A DNA stretch of 64,000 bases from CAVYXZ01 sp963772595 (GCA_963772595.1 CAVYXZ010000008.1:310001-374000), one strand, 5' to 3'. Shown: positions 48,203 to 57,446, counted from the stretch's first letter. Program-made: numbers and translations. Notes: generated by a model not told the origin, from the sequence alone.

Positions 48203-49450
48203 ATGGAGAAAATCACCCTGCTAGAAGGTAAACGTATCGTCCTGGGCGTGACCGGCAGCATCGCAGCCTATAAAGCCGTCGATCTCGCCAGCAAACTGAC
48301 GCAGGCCGGGGCACAGGTCGATGTTATCATGAGCGAATCGGCGCAGCGCTTCGTCATGCCGCTGAGCTTTCAGTCGGTCACGGGCCGCCCAGTCTATACC
48401 GACCTGTGGCAGTCGATGGATGGCGCGGATACGTTGACGCATATCAAGCACGTCGGCCTGGGCGAGGGGGCGGATTTGCTGTTCTACGCGCCGATCACGG
48501 CCCAGTCGATTGCGGCGCTGGCGCATGGCATGGCCGATAACCTGCTGACGATCACGGCGCTGGCGGCGCGCTGCCCGCTGCTGATCGCCCCGGCGATGGA
48601 TGGCGGCATGTTCGCGCATCCGGCCACCCAGGCCAACCTGGAAACGCTGCGTTCGCGCGGGGTGCAGATCATCGACCCGGCGGAAGGGCGTTTTGCTTCC
48701 GGGCTGGTCGGCAAGGGCCGTCTGCCAGAAGTGCCGGAACTGATCGGCCATGCGCGGCGTGTGCTGGCGCTGAGTGGTCCGCTGGTGGGCTGCCGGGTGG
48801 TGGTGACGGCGGGCGGCACGCAAGAAGCAATGGACCCGGTACGCTACCTGACCAATCGTTCCAGCGGCAAACAGGGCTATGCGCTGGCGCAGGCCGCGCT
48901 GGATGCCGGGGCCGAGGTGACGCTCATCAGTGCTGCCTCCAGGCTGCCGCTGCCGGTCGGCGCGCAGGTGCTGCCGGTGAAGTCGGCGGCGGAGATGCTC
49001 AGCGCGGTGTTGGGCAACCTGGACCAGACTGACGCGCTGGTGATGGCTGCCGCAGTGGCGGATTTCCGCCCGAAAGAAGTGGCTGCTCAGAAGATTAAGA
49101 AACAGGCGCAAGGAGATAGCTTGACGCTCGAACTCGAACGCAACCCGGATATTCTGCTGGAAGTCAAGGCGCGGCGGGCCGAGAGCGGCTGGCCGGTCGT
49201 GGTGATCGGCTTCGCGGCGGAGAGCGAGCATCTGCTGGCAAATGCGCAGGAGAAGCTGGCTGGCAAGGGCCTGGATTTACTGGCGGCCAACGACATCAGT
49301 GCGGAAGACGCCGGATTCGGCACCGATACCAACCGCGTCAGCATCCTCGATTCACAGGGCGGCCAACAGACGCTGGACCTGCTGAGCAAGACCCAGGTCA
49401 GCGAGATATTGATGGCGCGCGTCGCCGCTTTATTAGGCCGGGGCAGTTGA
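48203..49450 (+). CDS. coaBC: Bifunctional phosphopantothenoylcysteine decarboxylase/phosphopantothenate-cysteine ligase
   Basis: A protein of 415 residues for two steps of coenzyme A synthesis. The CoaC flavoprotein half (1-190) has VTGSIAAYKAVDLASKL, HIKHVGLGEGADLL and LIAPAMDGGMFAHPATQ. The CoaB half (195-410) has VVTAGGTQEAMDPVRYLTNR, SSGKQGYALAQAAL, AAAVADFRPKEVA, and KIKKQ. The usual PAMN Asn is Asp here, and the flap reads RFASGLVGKGRL without the Cys seen in enterobacterial enzymes; actinobacterial-type enzymes also deviate at these places. A small membrane-protein gene starts one base after the stop, so translation is coupled. Confidence 0.95.
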   Translation: MEKITLLEGKRIVLGVTGSIAAYKAVDLASKLTQAGAQVDVIMSESAQRFVMPLSFQSVTGRPVYTDLWQSMDGADTLTHIKHVGLGEGADLLFYAPITAQSIAALAHGMADNLLTITALAARCPLLIAPAMDGGMFAHPATQANLETLRSRGVQIIDPAEGRFASGLVGKGRLPEVPELIGHARRVLALSGPLVGCRVVVTAGGTQEAMDPVRYLTNRSSGKQGYALAQAALDAGAEVTLISAASRLPLPVGAQVLPVKSAAEMLSAVLGNLDQTDALVMAAAVADFRPKEVAAQKIKKQAQGDSLTLELERNPDILLEVKARRAESGWPVVVIGFAAESEHLLANAQEKLAGKGLDLLAANDISAEDAGFGTDTNRVSILDSQGGQQTLDLLSKTQVSEILMARVAALLGRGS

Positions 49451-49451
49451 C

Positions 49452-50551
49452 ATGACGACGCTCGACGATACGCAACCGGTGCGCGCCTGTCACCCCGCCA
49501 CACGGCCAGCCGCCGGTCGATCTGGAGCCGGTAAGCGAGGGACCGGGCTGCGCGTTTCAGGGCATTATCGCTGGGATGGGCATTGTGCTGGCACTGGTCA
49601 TCGTCGGGCTGGCAGGGGCGGCAGGCTGGACCACCGGCCAGCGTGAGGCGCAGACCTTCAGCGAAGCGACCCGGCAGGCCGAGATTCAGGATCAACTGGG
49701 GCGTATCGCCGATGACGTCAACAGCGGCAACAGCATCATGCTGGCGGCCCGGCTGCATTTCCTGGCGACTCAGACTCCGGGTGTGGATGCGGTGCCGGGG
49801 CTGGTCCTGACGGCGACGCAGGTGTATTTCGATCATCTGCCGACGGATACGCCCACCGCGACCGAGGAACCCATCGTAGAAGCGACGCCCACGCCGACCG
49901 AAGAAGCGGTGTTCATCGCGCCGACGGATGAGGGCAGCGGTTATGATCTGGATGCGATGCTGGCCGAGGCGCAGCGGGACATGAATCTCAGGCCAGTATG
50001 AAGATGCGGTGGACCTGCTGCAAGCGATTGAGGCCATCGACAGCCAGTACGAACGGGCGACCGTGCGCGGCCTGATCCTCGACGCGCTCAGCACCCAGGC
50101 GCTGCGCATCTATCGCGGCGGGGGCAACCTGGCCGAAGCGATCCTGCTGACCGACGAGGCCGAGCAGTATGGTCTGTCTTCGGACAGCGATCTGCTTTTC
50201 GAGCGCTACGTGGCGACGCTGTACCTGGATGCGCGCAGCAAGGTCGGCATCAATTACCCGGCGGCGATTCAGGCCCTTCAGGAAGCCTACAGTGTCGCGC
50301 CCAATTATCGCAACGGTGAACTGGGTCGGCTGCTCTTCGATCAACTGGTGGCTTACGGGGATGCCTGGGTGGCTGAGGGGAATTACTGTTCGGCAGTAGC
50401 GCAGTACCAGAGCGCGCTCAACCTGTTCAGTGATGCCGGTGTGGCGGCCAAACGCGACAACGCCGATACGGTCTGCCAGCAGGGGACTCCGGTGCCCGGT
50501 GCGACCACTACCGGCGGCCAGGATATCGCCCCGGTCGGCCAGCCCGGCTGA
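49452..50551 (+). CDS. Membrane protein with TPR-like C-terminal domain (frame-disrupted)
   Basis: Starts at the ATG at 49452, directly after coaBC. The first 16 residues are in one frame, then a shift near 49495 leads to PPVDLEPVSEGPGCAFQGI and a helix (GIVLALVIVGLAGAAGWTTG). A Thr/Pro/Glu linker (PTDTPTATEEPIVEATPTPT) follows. A second shift near 49995 opens a helical repeat domain (DAVDLLQAIEAIDSQYERAT; GNLAEAILLTDEAEQYGLS; NYPAAIQALQEAYSVAPNYR). About 366 residues when corrected. Its design resembles the TPR proteins at 45-47 kb. Function unknown. Confidence 0.65.
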
Positions 50552-50739
50552 GGTATTTCGTTCTCATTACACACTCATACGTATCTAACACCTCCCTTAC
50601 GCAGGTGGATTAGAGTAAGCATCGAACGGATCTGGCAATGTGGTTGATTCCTCCTTCCTCCAAAGTGGTGTGAGTTCTATTAGTAGAGTCAAATTCGTGG
50701 GCCAGGATTTTGTGGGTTTGAAACGCAAAACCCTCCCCG

Positions 50740-50781
50740 AAAGCCGCGTGCTAGTGCCCCCCCTTGCTACACGCGGCTTTT
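50740..50781 (+). terminator. Rho-independent terminator, probably bidirectional
   Basis: Stem AAGCCGCGTG / CACGCGGCTT around a C-rich loop, followed by TTTT on the plus strand and CTTTCGG on the minus strand. It separates the convergent coaBC and rmlA units. Confidence 0.8.
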
Positions 50782-50789
50782 CAATTTCC

Positions 50790-50875
50790 TAAGTCGACAG
50801 TCCAAAGCAGATCGCCCTGAGCATGAAGCTTCATATCAGCAGTCCGCTGTTCGACTAAGGCTAAGACTATCGACT
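50790..50875. repeat. Dispersed TAGTCGATAGTC-type repeat, copy 3 (inverted pair)
   Basis: TAAGTCGACAGTCC at about 50790 and AAGACTATCGACT at 50863-50875 form an inverted pair about 86 bases long, at the 3' end of rmlA. Compare 18669-18763 and 13343-13376. The rest of the 327-base gap holds the terminator and nothing else I recognise. Confidence 0.5.
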
Positions 50876-50878
50876 GAC

Positions 50879-51958
50879 TCACAACTGCACGTAGCTGTTC
50901 TCCGCCAGAATCAGACGATGGGCCGCCGGGACGTGATCCGCCGACGTGACCTGCGAATTATCGGCCAGCAGGCTGGAATCAATGCGGCCCGGCATGTTGC
51001 GGATCACGCAGTTTTTCATGACGATGCTGGCTTCGATCTCGCTGCCTTCGATGATGCAGTTATTGCCCGATGGAGGTGTAGGGGCCGATGTAGCTCTTCT
51101 CGATGCGGACGTTATCGCCGATAATCACCGGCCCGCGCACCACGCTGTCCACGATCTGGCTGCCCTGGCCCAACAGGACGCGGTGTGAGACTTCCGATTT
51201 ACCGCGAATTTGCAGGCTGTCGGTCGGCGGCGGGGTGTAGGGCAGTTCGCCCAGCACGACCTGATTGGCCTGGATGATCGATTCCGGCTTGCCTGCGTCG
51301 ATCCACCAGCCCTTCAGAATGTAGGGCTTGACCTTGTGCCCCTGCGAGATGAGCCACTGGATGGCGTCGGTGATCTCCAGTTCGTTACGCCAGGAGGGCT
51401 TGATATTGTTGATGGCTTCAAAGATTGAGTTGCGGAACAGGTAGACGCCGGAGATCGCCAGATTGGACGGCGGATTCTTGGGCTTTTCGACCACACGCTC
51501 GATGCGTTCGTAATCCTCGCTAAGCGCGGCGATACCGAAGCGCTCCGGGTCCAGGACTTCACCCAGCGCCACAGCGGCTTCTGCATCCGAGTTTTCGAAG
51601 GTCTTAAGCAGACCTTCCATCTTATCCTGGAACACGTTATCGCCCAGGAACATGCAGAAGGGATCGTCGCCCACAAAGGGCTGCGACAGTTTGACCGCAT
51701 GAGCCAGCCCAACTGCTCGGCCTGGACGATGTACTCCAGCTTGACGCCGAGCTTCTTGCCATCGCCCATCTGCTCCGGGATCGGCGAATCGAGATCGTTC
51801 ACGACGATGCCGATGTGGTTGTAGCCCGCGTTCTTCAGGATGTCGATGGCGTATTCCACCAGCGCTTTGTTGGCTACGGGTACGAGCGGTTTAGGCATGG
51901 TCAGGGTCACAGGTCTCAGCCGCGTGCCCTGGCCCGCCGCCAGAATAATCGCTTTCAT
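50879..51958 (-). CDS. RmlA-like sugar-1-phosphate nucleotidyltransferase (long form; frame-disrupted)
   Basis: From the ATG at 51958, behind GTGAGGA. The nucleotide loop is LAAGQGTRLRPVTLTMPKPL. After a shift near 51690 come GDDPFCMFLGDNVFQDKME, the uridylyl/thymidylyl-site PKNPPSNLAISGVYLF, and WWIDAGKPESIIQANQ. A left-handed beta-helix C-terminus (GPVIIGDNVRIEKSYIGPY) continues after a second shift near 51065 to TGA at 50879. Corrected length 359 residues, right for long-form glucose-1-phosphate thymidylyltransferases. It would make dTDP-glucose or a related NDP-sugar. It lies 125 bases downstream of the HprK-like kinase. Confidence 0.8.
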
Positions 51959-52083
51959 GAAGTCCTCACTTCCAGATGTGTGGACCAGGCCAGGCCTGGC
52001 GCACAGATACATAATTTCAGGCTAGTCAGCCAGAGATTGACTCTCAGTATAACGGCTGCCCGTCCGCATGAACATACAGAGTC

Positions 52084-52939
52084 TCAAGCCTCGGCGATCA
52101 GGCGCAGGTCGTCCGGGTAGCTGTTCAGGTTCAGGTTCAAGAAACGGGTCGAGGCGAAAAATTCAGCCGCCATCGTTAACTGCGGATCAATCGCCACCAG
52201 ATTCGACTGAGGCAGAATTGCTACCAGACCGCTGCTGAGGTCGATGTCCGAGAGGCCAGGGGTCAGGTCGGCGCTGCGCTTCATAAAGTAGACCCGGCTG
52301 GGTGCATCGCTAATGGGTTCCCGCTGCCAGTATTTGTCCGCCAGCACGACATAGGGTTCCACCCCGGTCGCGGCTGACGGGAGTTCCAGGCCCGCATCGG
52401 TCAGGTAGCGCGCGGCATCACCGTCGATCTTCGGGCTGCGCGGCATGGGAACATACCGGCGGGTCTCCAGATCATACATGATGATGTCGTCCGTAACGAG
52501 CCGGTAGCCGTATTGAGTCAGACCGAGACTGAGGGTCGTCTTGCCGGTACCGCTGGGGGCGACCAGGAAAATGACCTCGCCGTCACGGTAGGCGCAAGCC
52601 CCATGGACCCACAGATGCAGGGGGGCTTCGCGCACCGCCTGATTGACGATCTGTGATTCGTAATCTTGCAGGAGTACGGAAAAGGGAAGCTCTTGTGCAG
52701 GGGCGAAAAGCTCAACGCTCAGCCGGTGATAACGAGGTCCCCGAACGACAGAGGAGACGGCCAGCTTCTGTAGCAGAAAAAAACAAATCATGCTGGGTGA
52801 CTGGCTCCGTAGGTTCGGAGCCACGCTGAAAGGCCTTTAATACGACCTTCAACCCAGCATGAAGTCTAGTTGCTAGATCAGGAACCGCTTCGGATGTAAC
52901 CTCAAGCGCAAAAGGATAACCTGCGATCTGATAATACAT
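52084..52939 (-). CDS. HprK-like kinase of a peptide-modification system (frame-disrupted)
   Basis: From the ATG at 52939 (MYYQIAGYPFALEV), about 284 residues. One frame change near 52760 joins the N-terminal half to VVRGPRYHRLSVELFAPA. The P-loop APSGTGKTTLSLGL, followed by GYRLVTDDIIMYDLETR, is the HPr kinase/phosphorylase arrangement. The second HprK signature is not evident. Homologues of this kind phosphorylate serine in lasso-peptide clusters or belong to HPr-related uncharacterised systems with a PqqD-like protein. The candidate substrate is the small peptide encoded 36 bases upstream. No true HPr gene is nearby. Confidence 0.75.
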
Positions 52940-52974
52940 GCAGGTGCTAAAGCAGACGTATTGCCCAGGTCCGC

Positions 52975-53215
52975 TTATGGGCGGCAGAACCACGCATCAC
53001 CACCGGTACCGCTATATGAAGTTCCGCCGTCGCTGCCGCCGGATGAGCTGGAACCAGGGTTGTGATAGTAGAGTTCCGGGAAGCGCCATTTTCTCGCCCA
53101 TCGCCATGCCTACAAAAACACCACCTGAAGCGACCAGGCTTTTGCGGATGAAATCACGGCGAGGCATTCCCTCGATGGTGTCTGTTGGAGCAATGTCGGG
53201 TGTAATGTTAGTCAT
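52975..53215 (-). CDS. Small Tat-signal peptide, candidate modified-peptide precursor (frame-disrupted)
   Basis: The ATG at 53215 follows GGAGGAGTTCCG, an ideal ribosome site. The N-terminal part reads MTNITPDIAPTDTIEG, then a twin-arginine motif PRRDFIRKSL and a hydrophobic stretch (VASGGVFVGMAMG). In the given frame it ends with a basic tail at 53012. Removing one C from the CCC run at about 53054-53056 instead yields QPGSSSSGGSDGG, TSYSGTGGD and the end AWFCRP, with TAA at 52975. This gives 79 residues with a Gly/Ser-rich tail. Lying between kinase and PqqD genes, it is the natural precursor candidate; that is inference. Confidence 0.6.
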
Positions 53216-53254
53216 CGGAACTCCTCCTGAGATACTCCCCACTTAATACCACTA

Positions 53255-53283
53255 CTCTATCCGATAAAAGGTACCTTGTAAAC
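53255..53283 (-). promoter_or_regulatory. Promoter for the peptide-kinase unit
   Basis: On the minus strand TTTACA (53283-53278) and TAGAGT (53260-53255) are separated by 17 bases, 40 bases upstream of the peptide start. Confidence 0.6.
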
Positions 53284-53344
53284 CATACAAAGACCTAACA
53301 TTGTCTAGAAATCTTGATTTTTAGCTGGCTGAAAAGCCAATTTG

Positions 53345-53373
53345 TTGAAATCTAAGCTGCTTTCTGTTGTAAT
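53345..53373 (+). promoter_or_regulatory. Promoter for the PqqD-nucleotidyltransferase unit
   Basis: TTGAAA (53345-53350) and TGTAAT (53368-53373) are separated by 17 bases, 26 bases upstream of the PqqD-like start. Together with the opposite promoter it forms a divergent control region of about 180 bases that is clearly AT-richer than its neighbours. Confidence 0.6.
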
Positions 53374-53398
53374 CAAAGACAGAATAAACGGAGCCTGC

Positions 53399-53680
53399 AT
53401 GTTGCCCATAAAATCTGATGACGTCAATGCAACAGTGCTGCCCGATGGCCGCTGGTTGCTGTATGATCGCATTGAACACGTTGCCTTAACGCTGGCTGCA
53501 CCGGCAGGCATCCTTTGGGAACTCTGTGATGGACAATCTACCATCGAATCGCTGACTACCGAGTTGCAGGAATTGTATCCTGAAATGCCTGTCGAGGACC
53601 TTGAGTTAGAAGTCCGGCAGGCTCTGAACGATTTTCTGGAACAAGGTTTAATTGCATATAATGCAACCCTATCCCGTTGA
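53399..53680 (+). CDS. PqqD-like peptide chaperone (RRE domain)
   Basis: From the ATG at 53399, behind CGGAG, 93 residues. The fold pattern is that of PqqD/RRE domains: three strands (ATVLPDGRWLLYDRIEHVAL), a helix around PAGILWELCDGQSTIESLTT, and helices EDLELEVRQALNDFLEQGLI. Such domains bind the leader of a ribosomal peptide and present it to modifying enzymes. The next gene starts inside its last codons, so the two are translationally coupled. It is transcribed divergently from the peptide and kinase. Confidence 0.85.
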   Translation: MLPIKSDDVNATVLPDGRWLLYDRIEHVALTLAAPAGILWELCDGQSTIESLTTELQELYPEMPVEDLELEVRQALNDFLEQGLIAYNATLSR

Positions 53681-54876
53681 TGCCGAATTCGACTTTCTTG
53701 TGCGCTGCATCGCCCGCCAGCCGCAGATCGAGACCATCCCCGACCTCGACCTTGACCGGCTGTACCGCATGGCAAGCGATCACGATGTGGTGCCGCTGCT
53801 GTATCGCGGGCTGCGGGTAATCGGGGAGCCTGCTGCCCTGCTGGACCAGCTTGGCGAGGAAATCACCAAACGCGCGCTGTTCTACGAGATCATCCTGCCC
53901 CAGCATCTGGCTGAACTGCTGGCCGGGCTGCAAGCGGTGGAGGTCCCGACTCTGCTTCTCAAAGGCTACGCGCTGGGCGTTGAGATTTACCAGCAGCCGG
54001 TGATGCGCCCCTTCATTGATTACGACCTGCTGATTCACCCGGACGACGGCTACAAAGCGGCTCAGGTCCTCGCGGCGCTGGGCTATCAGCCTGCGTCCCA
54101 TATCAAGCTGCCTGCCGAGCACCATCATCTGGTGCCTTACGTGCATCCTGAGCGGCTGATGGTGGAGCTGCACAGCGAACTGGTCACGGCTCAGGGTGCG
54201 GTCCACATTGACATGGCGCAGATCTGGGCCGAGTCGCTGCCCTGGGAGGTGCAGGGGGTGCCCACTCGCATCCTGTGCCTGGAACACAGCTTGATCTACC
54301 TCGCGCTGCACGCGGTGATGACGCACCAGTTCGAGCAGGGGCTAAAGGTAATGTGTGACGTCCACGAACTGCTGGTGTCTCGAACGGTCGATTGGGACCG
54401 GGTGGTCGCTACCAGCCACGACTGGGGCTGTGCGCGCCAGCTTTACCTGACGCTGCGGCTGTTGAACGAATTGTACGGCGAGATTGTGACCCCGCAGTAT
54501 CTTCCAGCGCCTGAGCGATCAGGCCATTACGCCGCAGCTACTGGAATACAGCCTGCGGAACCTGCGCCAGACCGCGGTGATTGGTCTGAAAGATTCCTCT
54601 GGTCTGGCCGAAGCCTGGTCCGCCCCGACTCTCTACCAGCGGTTCCGGCATATCCTGAACCGTTTCTTTCCGGCTCCGCAGACCATTATGCGCCATTATC
54701 ACCTGTCCGACCGGGACTGGCACCTGTGGTTTTACTATCCACGCTGGCAGAACATGCTCATCCAGCGCCATCTGCGCACGGCCTGGTACCTGCTGCGGGC
54801 CGACCCGGATACGCGCGAAAACGCCCGGCACGAATTGATCCGCCGCGATCTGCTGGCCTGGGTGACTCAGGGTTGA
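53661..54876 (+). CDS. NTP_transf_5-family nucleotidyltransferase (frame-disrupted)
   Basis: The ATG at 53661 overlaps the PqqD-like gene by 20 bases. The nucleotidyltransferase core lies at LLLKGYALGVEIYQQPVM and RPFIDYDLLIHPDDG (metal-binding Asp pair), followed by HHHLVPYVHPERLMVELHSE. A shift near 54505 leads into LSDQAITPQLLEYSLRNLR and a C-terminal helical part ending WVTQG. Corrected length about 405 residues, typical of NTP_transf_5. Relatives accompany HprK-like kinases in lasso-peptide clusters, but their reaction is mostly uncharacterised. Confidence 0.75.
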
Positions 54877-54883
54877 GCCGCCA

Positions 54884-55276
54884 CTATTTGCTGATAATCA
54901 CGTTAACCCGGTTGTTCCGGTTATTGTCGTCTTTGATGGCCCCTTCGAGCACCATATTGATAATACTGACGATGATGCCGCCCAGGATCGCCGTGCCCAG
55001 GCCCTCGACCTGAAAAGTGCTGCCCATAATGGCCGAGGTCAGCAGCAGCATGAGGCCGTTGAGCACCAGGATAAACAGGCCCAGCGTCAGAATGACCAGC
55101 GGGCAGGTCATGAAGGCGATGATCGGCTTCACCAGCGCGTTGATGATGCCGAAGACCAGGCCGATGATGATAAAGGTGAGGATGTTGTTATCCGCCACCG
55201 TGATTCCCGGCAAAATGCGCGCGATCACGGCAATTGAGAGGGCGTTGACCAACAAACGTAGGATGAGATAGCTCAC
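54884..55276 (-). CDS. Phage-holin-family (4-helix) membrane protein
   Basis: A protein of 130 residues with four hydrophobic helices (LLVNALSIAVIARILPG; ILTFIIIGLVFGIINALV; LVILTLGLFILVLNGLMLLL; GLGTAILGGIIVSIINMVL). The NALVKPI and LPG spacing is that of the widespread Phage_holin_4_2 family, which is usually chromosomal and unrelated to lysis. Start at 55276 after GGAGCGAAC. Its stop faces the NTP_transf_5 stop, seven bases away. Confidence 0.85.
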   Translation of the reverse strand: MSYLILRLLVNALSIAVIARILPGITVADNNILTFIIIGLVFGIINALVKPIIAFMTCPLVILTLGLFILVLNGLMLLLTSAIMGSTFQVEGLGTAILGGIIVSIINMVLEGAIKDDNNRNNRVNVIISK

Positions 55277-55364
55277 AGTTCGCTCCTGTATACAGCATTT
55301 GCTCTACAACTTCTTATACGTTTATGTCGTATTATGGGTTGTATCGGTGAAGGAGACTAGCGTC

Positions 55365-56585
55365 ATGGCCCAAACGACCTATTTCTATGATTTTATGTCC
55401 CCGGCGGCACGTGCCAATCCGCAGGCGCTCTACGCACAGATGCGCAGCGAGTGCCCGGCCTACCGGCATGTCTGGGGCGACAGCAAACTGCCTCTGTGGG
55501 TGCTGACCCGCTATGACGACTGCGTGCTGGTATTGAAGGATCAGCGCCTGGGCAAGAATATCTACCGGAATCTACCGCGCGAGGTGGCGTCGCGCTACGA
55601 ACCTGAACCCGACCCCAATAACCCCTGGTCGGCGATCAACCAGCACATGCTCTTTCAGGATCCACCCGAACATACCCGTCTGCGCGCCCTGGTTCACAAG
55701 GCTTTTACGCCGCGCATGGTGGAAGATCTGCGGCCCCGTATCCAGCAGATTGCTACGACCCTGCTGGACGAGATGGGCGATCACGGCGAGACTGATTTGC
55801 TCACCGCCTTCGCCTTCCCCATCCCGGTCACGGTCATCGCGGAGATGCTCGGTATCCCCGTGTCGGACCGCGACCAGTTCCGCAAATGGACGAAAATCCT
55901 GCTCTTCAGCGTCGATTTCAGCGAGAACGAAGCGGCGCTCATGGAATTCGGCATGTACATGAACAACATGATTAACGAACGCCGCGAGCATCCGCAGAGC
56001 GACATCATCAGCGCGCTGGTCGAGGCCGAGGAAGGTGGCGATACGCTCAATCACATGGAACTGCTGAGCATGTTGTTCCTGCTGCTGGTGGCCGGGCACG
56101 AGACGACCGTCAACCTGATCGCCAACGGAATGCTGGCGCTGACCCAGCACCGCGATCAGTTGGATTTACTGCACGATGATCCGAGCCTGATCCGCAGCGC
56201 GGTGGAGGAGATGCTGCGTTACAACGGCCCGGTCGATCTGGCGACGACGCGCTGGGCCTTCGAAGACGTTGAACTGAGCGACGGCACGATCATCCCCAAA
56301 GGCGAGCCGGTCTGGGCCTCGCTGCTGGCGGCCAACCGCGACCCGGCCCAGTTTGAGAATCCGGAAAGCTTCGACATCCGGCGCGAGCCGAACAAGCATA
56401 TCGCCTTCGGCAGCGGCATTCATTACTGCGTCGGCGCGCCGCTGGCCCGGCTGGAAGGGACCATCGCGCTCAAAGCCCTGGTCGAGCGTCTGCCGCAGCT
56501 TGAGATGGCGGTGGACCCGGCCACGATTGAATGGACGACCATGCCCATCATTCACGGGATGCAGACCATGCCAGTACGCTATTAG
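55365..56585 (+). CDS. Bacterial class I cytochrome P450
   Basis: From the ATG at 55365, behind GAAGGAGA, 406 residues. P450 signatures: the I-helix oxygen-activation motif AGHETTVNLI near residue 243, the K-helix ExxR in EEMLRY, and the heme-binding loop FGSGIHYCVGAPLARLEG with the Cys thiolate. A hydroxylase needing ferredoxin and a reductase. The substrate is unknown. The ferredoxin at 17.5 kb is far away, and no reductase gene adjoins it. It is convergent with the SDR gene. Confidence 0.95.
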   Translation: MAQTTYFYDFMSPAARANPQALYAQMRSECPAYRHVWGDSKLPLWVLTRYDDCVLVLKDQRLGKNIYRNLPREVASRYEPEPDPNNPWSAINQHMLFQDPPEHTRLRALVHKAFTPRMVEDLRPRIQQIATTLLDEMGDHGETDLLTAFAFPIPVTVIAEMLGIPVSDRDQFRKWTKILLFSVDFSENEAALMEFGMYMNNMINERREHPQSDIISALVEAEEGGDTLNHMELLSMLFLLLVAGHETTVNLIANGMLALTQHRDQLDLLHDDPSLIRSAVEEMLRYNGPVDLATTRWAFEDVELSDGTIIPKGEPVWASLLAANRDPAQFENPESFDIRREPNKHIAFGSGIHYCVGAPLARLEGTIALKALVERLPQLEMAVDPATIEWTTMPIIHGMQTMPVRY

Positions 56586-56591
56586 CGCAGT

Positions 56592-57446
56592 TTATTGCGA
56601 TGCCCAGGGCACGCTCGTAATCTCCAGCGAGGTATCGGGCGCGGGTGCTCCCCTGAGCCGCCGCCAGGCTTCGCGTGCTAATCCGCCGAGAATCTGGCGC
56701 TTGCCCAACACGCGCACAGTCAGGCCGGTCTTGTCATCCGTCGCGCTCGACGCCAGCCAGACTGCCCGTTCTGCCGGGACTTCCGGCGGATTGGCCCACA
56801 GCCGGATCACCATGCTCAGGGGCTTGAGCCGCTCCTCGTAGCCCTCCACTGCCGCGACATGCCGGAGCAAATCGGTATCCACCAGGCCCGGATTGAAGGC
56901 GAAGATTCCAATGCCCTCTGCCGCGTATTCTTTCGCCAGCGCCAGCGTAAAGTTGTGTACCCAGGCCTTGCTTGACGCATAGGCATTCTGGAACTTCACG
57001 GGCTTGTCGTCACCGCGTCCCAGCACGTTGATCAGCTTGCCATGCTTGTGTGATAGAAAGTGCTGGATGGCCGTCACCGAGCCGTAATAGCTGCCGAGGA
57101 TGTTCGTTTGTACGACCCTTTCGAAGGCGTCGTGGGGCAGCGCTGCCGTGGGTCCATAGGGGCCGGACACCCCGGCATTATTCACCCAGATGTCAATCTT
57201 TCCGAATTCCTCGACCGCATGGTCCGCCAGCGCCTCGACCTGGGCGCGGTCCCCCACGTCGCAGGGAATGCCGCTGGCCTGTGCGCCTGCCTGTCGCAGG
57301 TCTCGCACGGCGCGGTCCAGCGCATCCGAACTGCGCGCCGCCAGCACCACCGCCGCGCCCTCGCGTGCATAGGCCTGCGCAATCGCCAATCCCAGCCCTC
57401 GGCTGCTGCCGGTAATCACCGCGACTTGATTATCTAACTTGCCCAT
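56592..57446 (-). CDS. Short-chain dehydrogenase/reductase
   Basis: A protein of 284 residues with a Rossmann fold: GSSRGLGLAIA cofactor loop, NNAG strand motif, and YASSK catalytic Tyr/Lys. The usual catalytic Ser position reads INVLGRGD, so that residue appears replaced. An Ala-Arg-Ser after strand 2 (LAARSSD) favours NADPH. It oxidises or reduces an unknown hydroxyl or keto substrate. Its start overlaps the preceding membrane-protein gene by 13 bases, so they form one operon. Confidence 0.88.
   Translation of the reverse strand: MGKLDNQVAVITGSSRGLGLAIAQAYAREGAAVVLAARSSDALDRAVRDLRQAGAQASGIPCDVGDRAQVEALADHAVEEFGKIDIWVNNAGVSGPYGPTAALPHDAFERVVQTNILGSYYGSVTAIQHFLSHKHGKLINVLGRGDDKPVKFQNAYASSKAWVHNFTLALAKEYAAEGIGIFAFNPGLVDTDLLRHVAAVEGYEERLKPLSMVIRLWANPPEVPAERAVWLASSATDDKTGLTVRVLGKRQILGGLAREAWRRLRGAPAPDTSLEITSVPWASQ

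Noticed and set aside
52084..54876. Calling the locus a lasso-peptide cluster
   Set aside because: No asparagine-synthetase-like cyclase or transglutaminase-like leader peptidase is in the window, so only RiPP-like is supported.
54884..55276. Prophage holin
   Set aside because: This holin-like family is widespread on chromosomes and no lysis or phage structural genes adjoin it.
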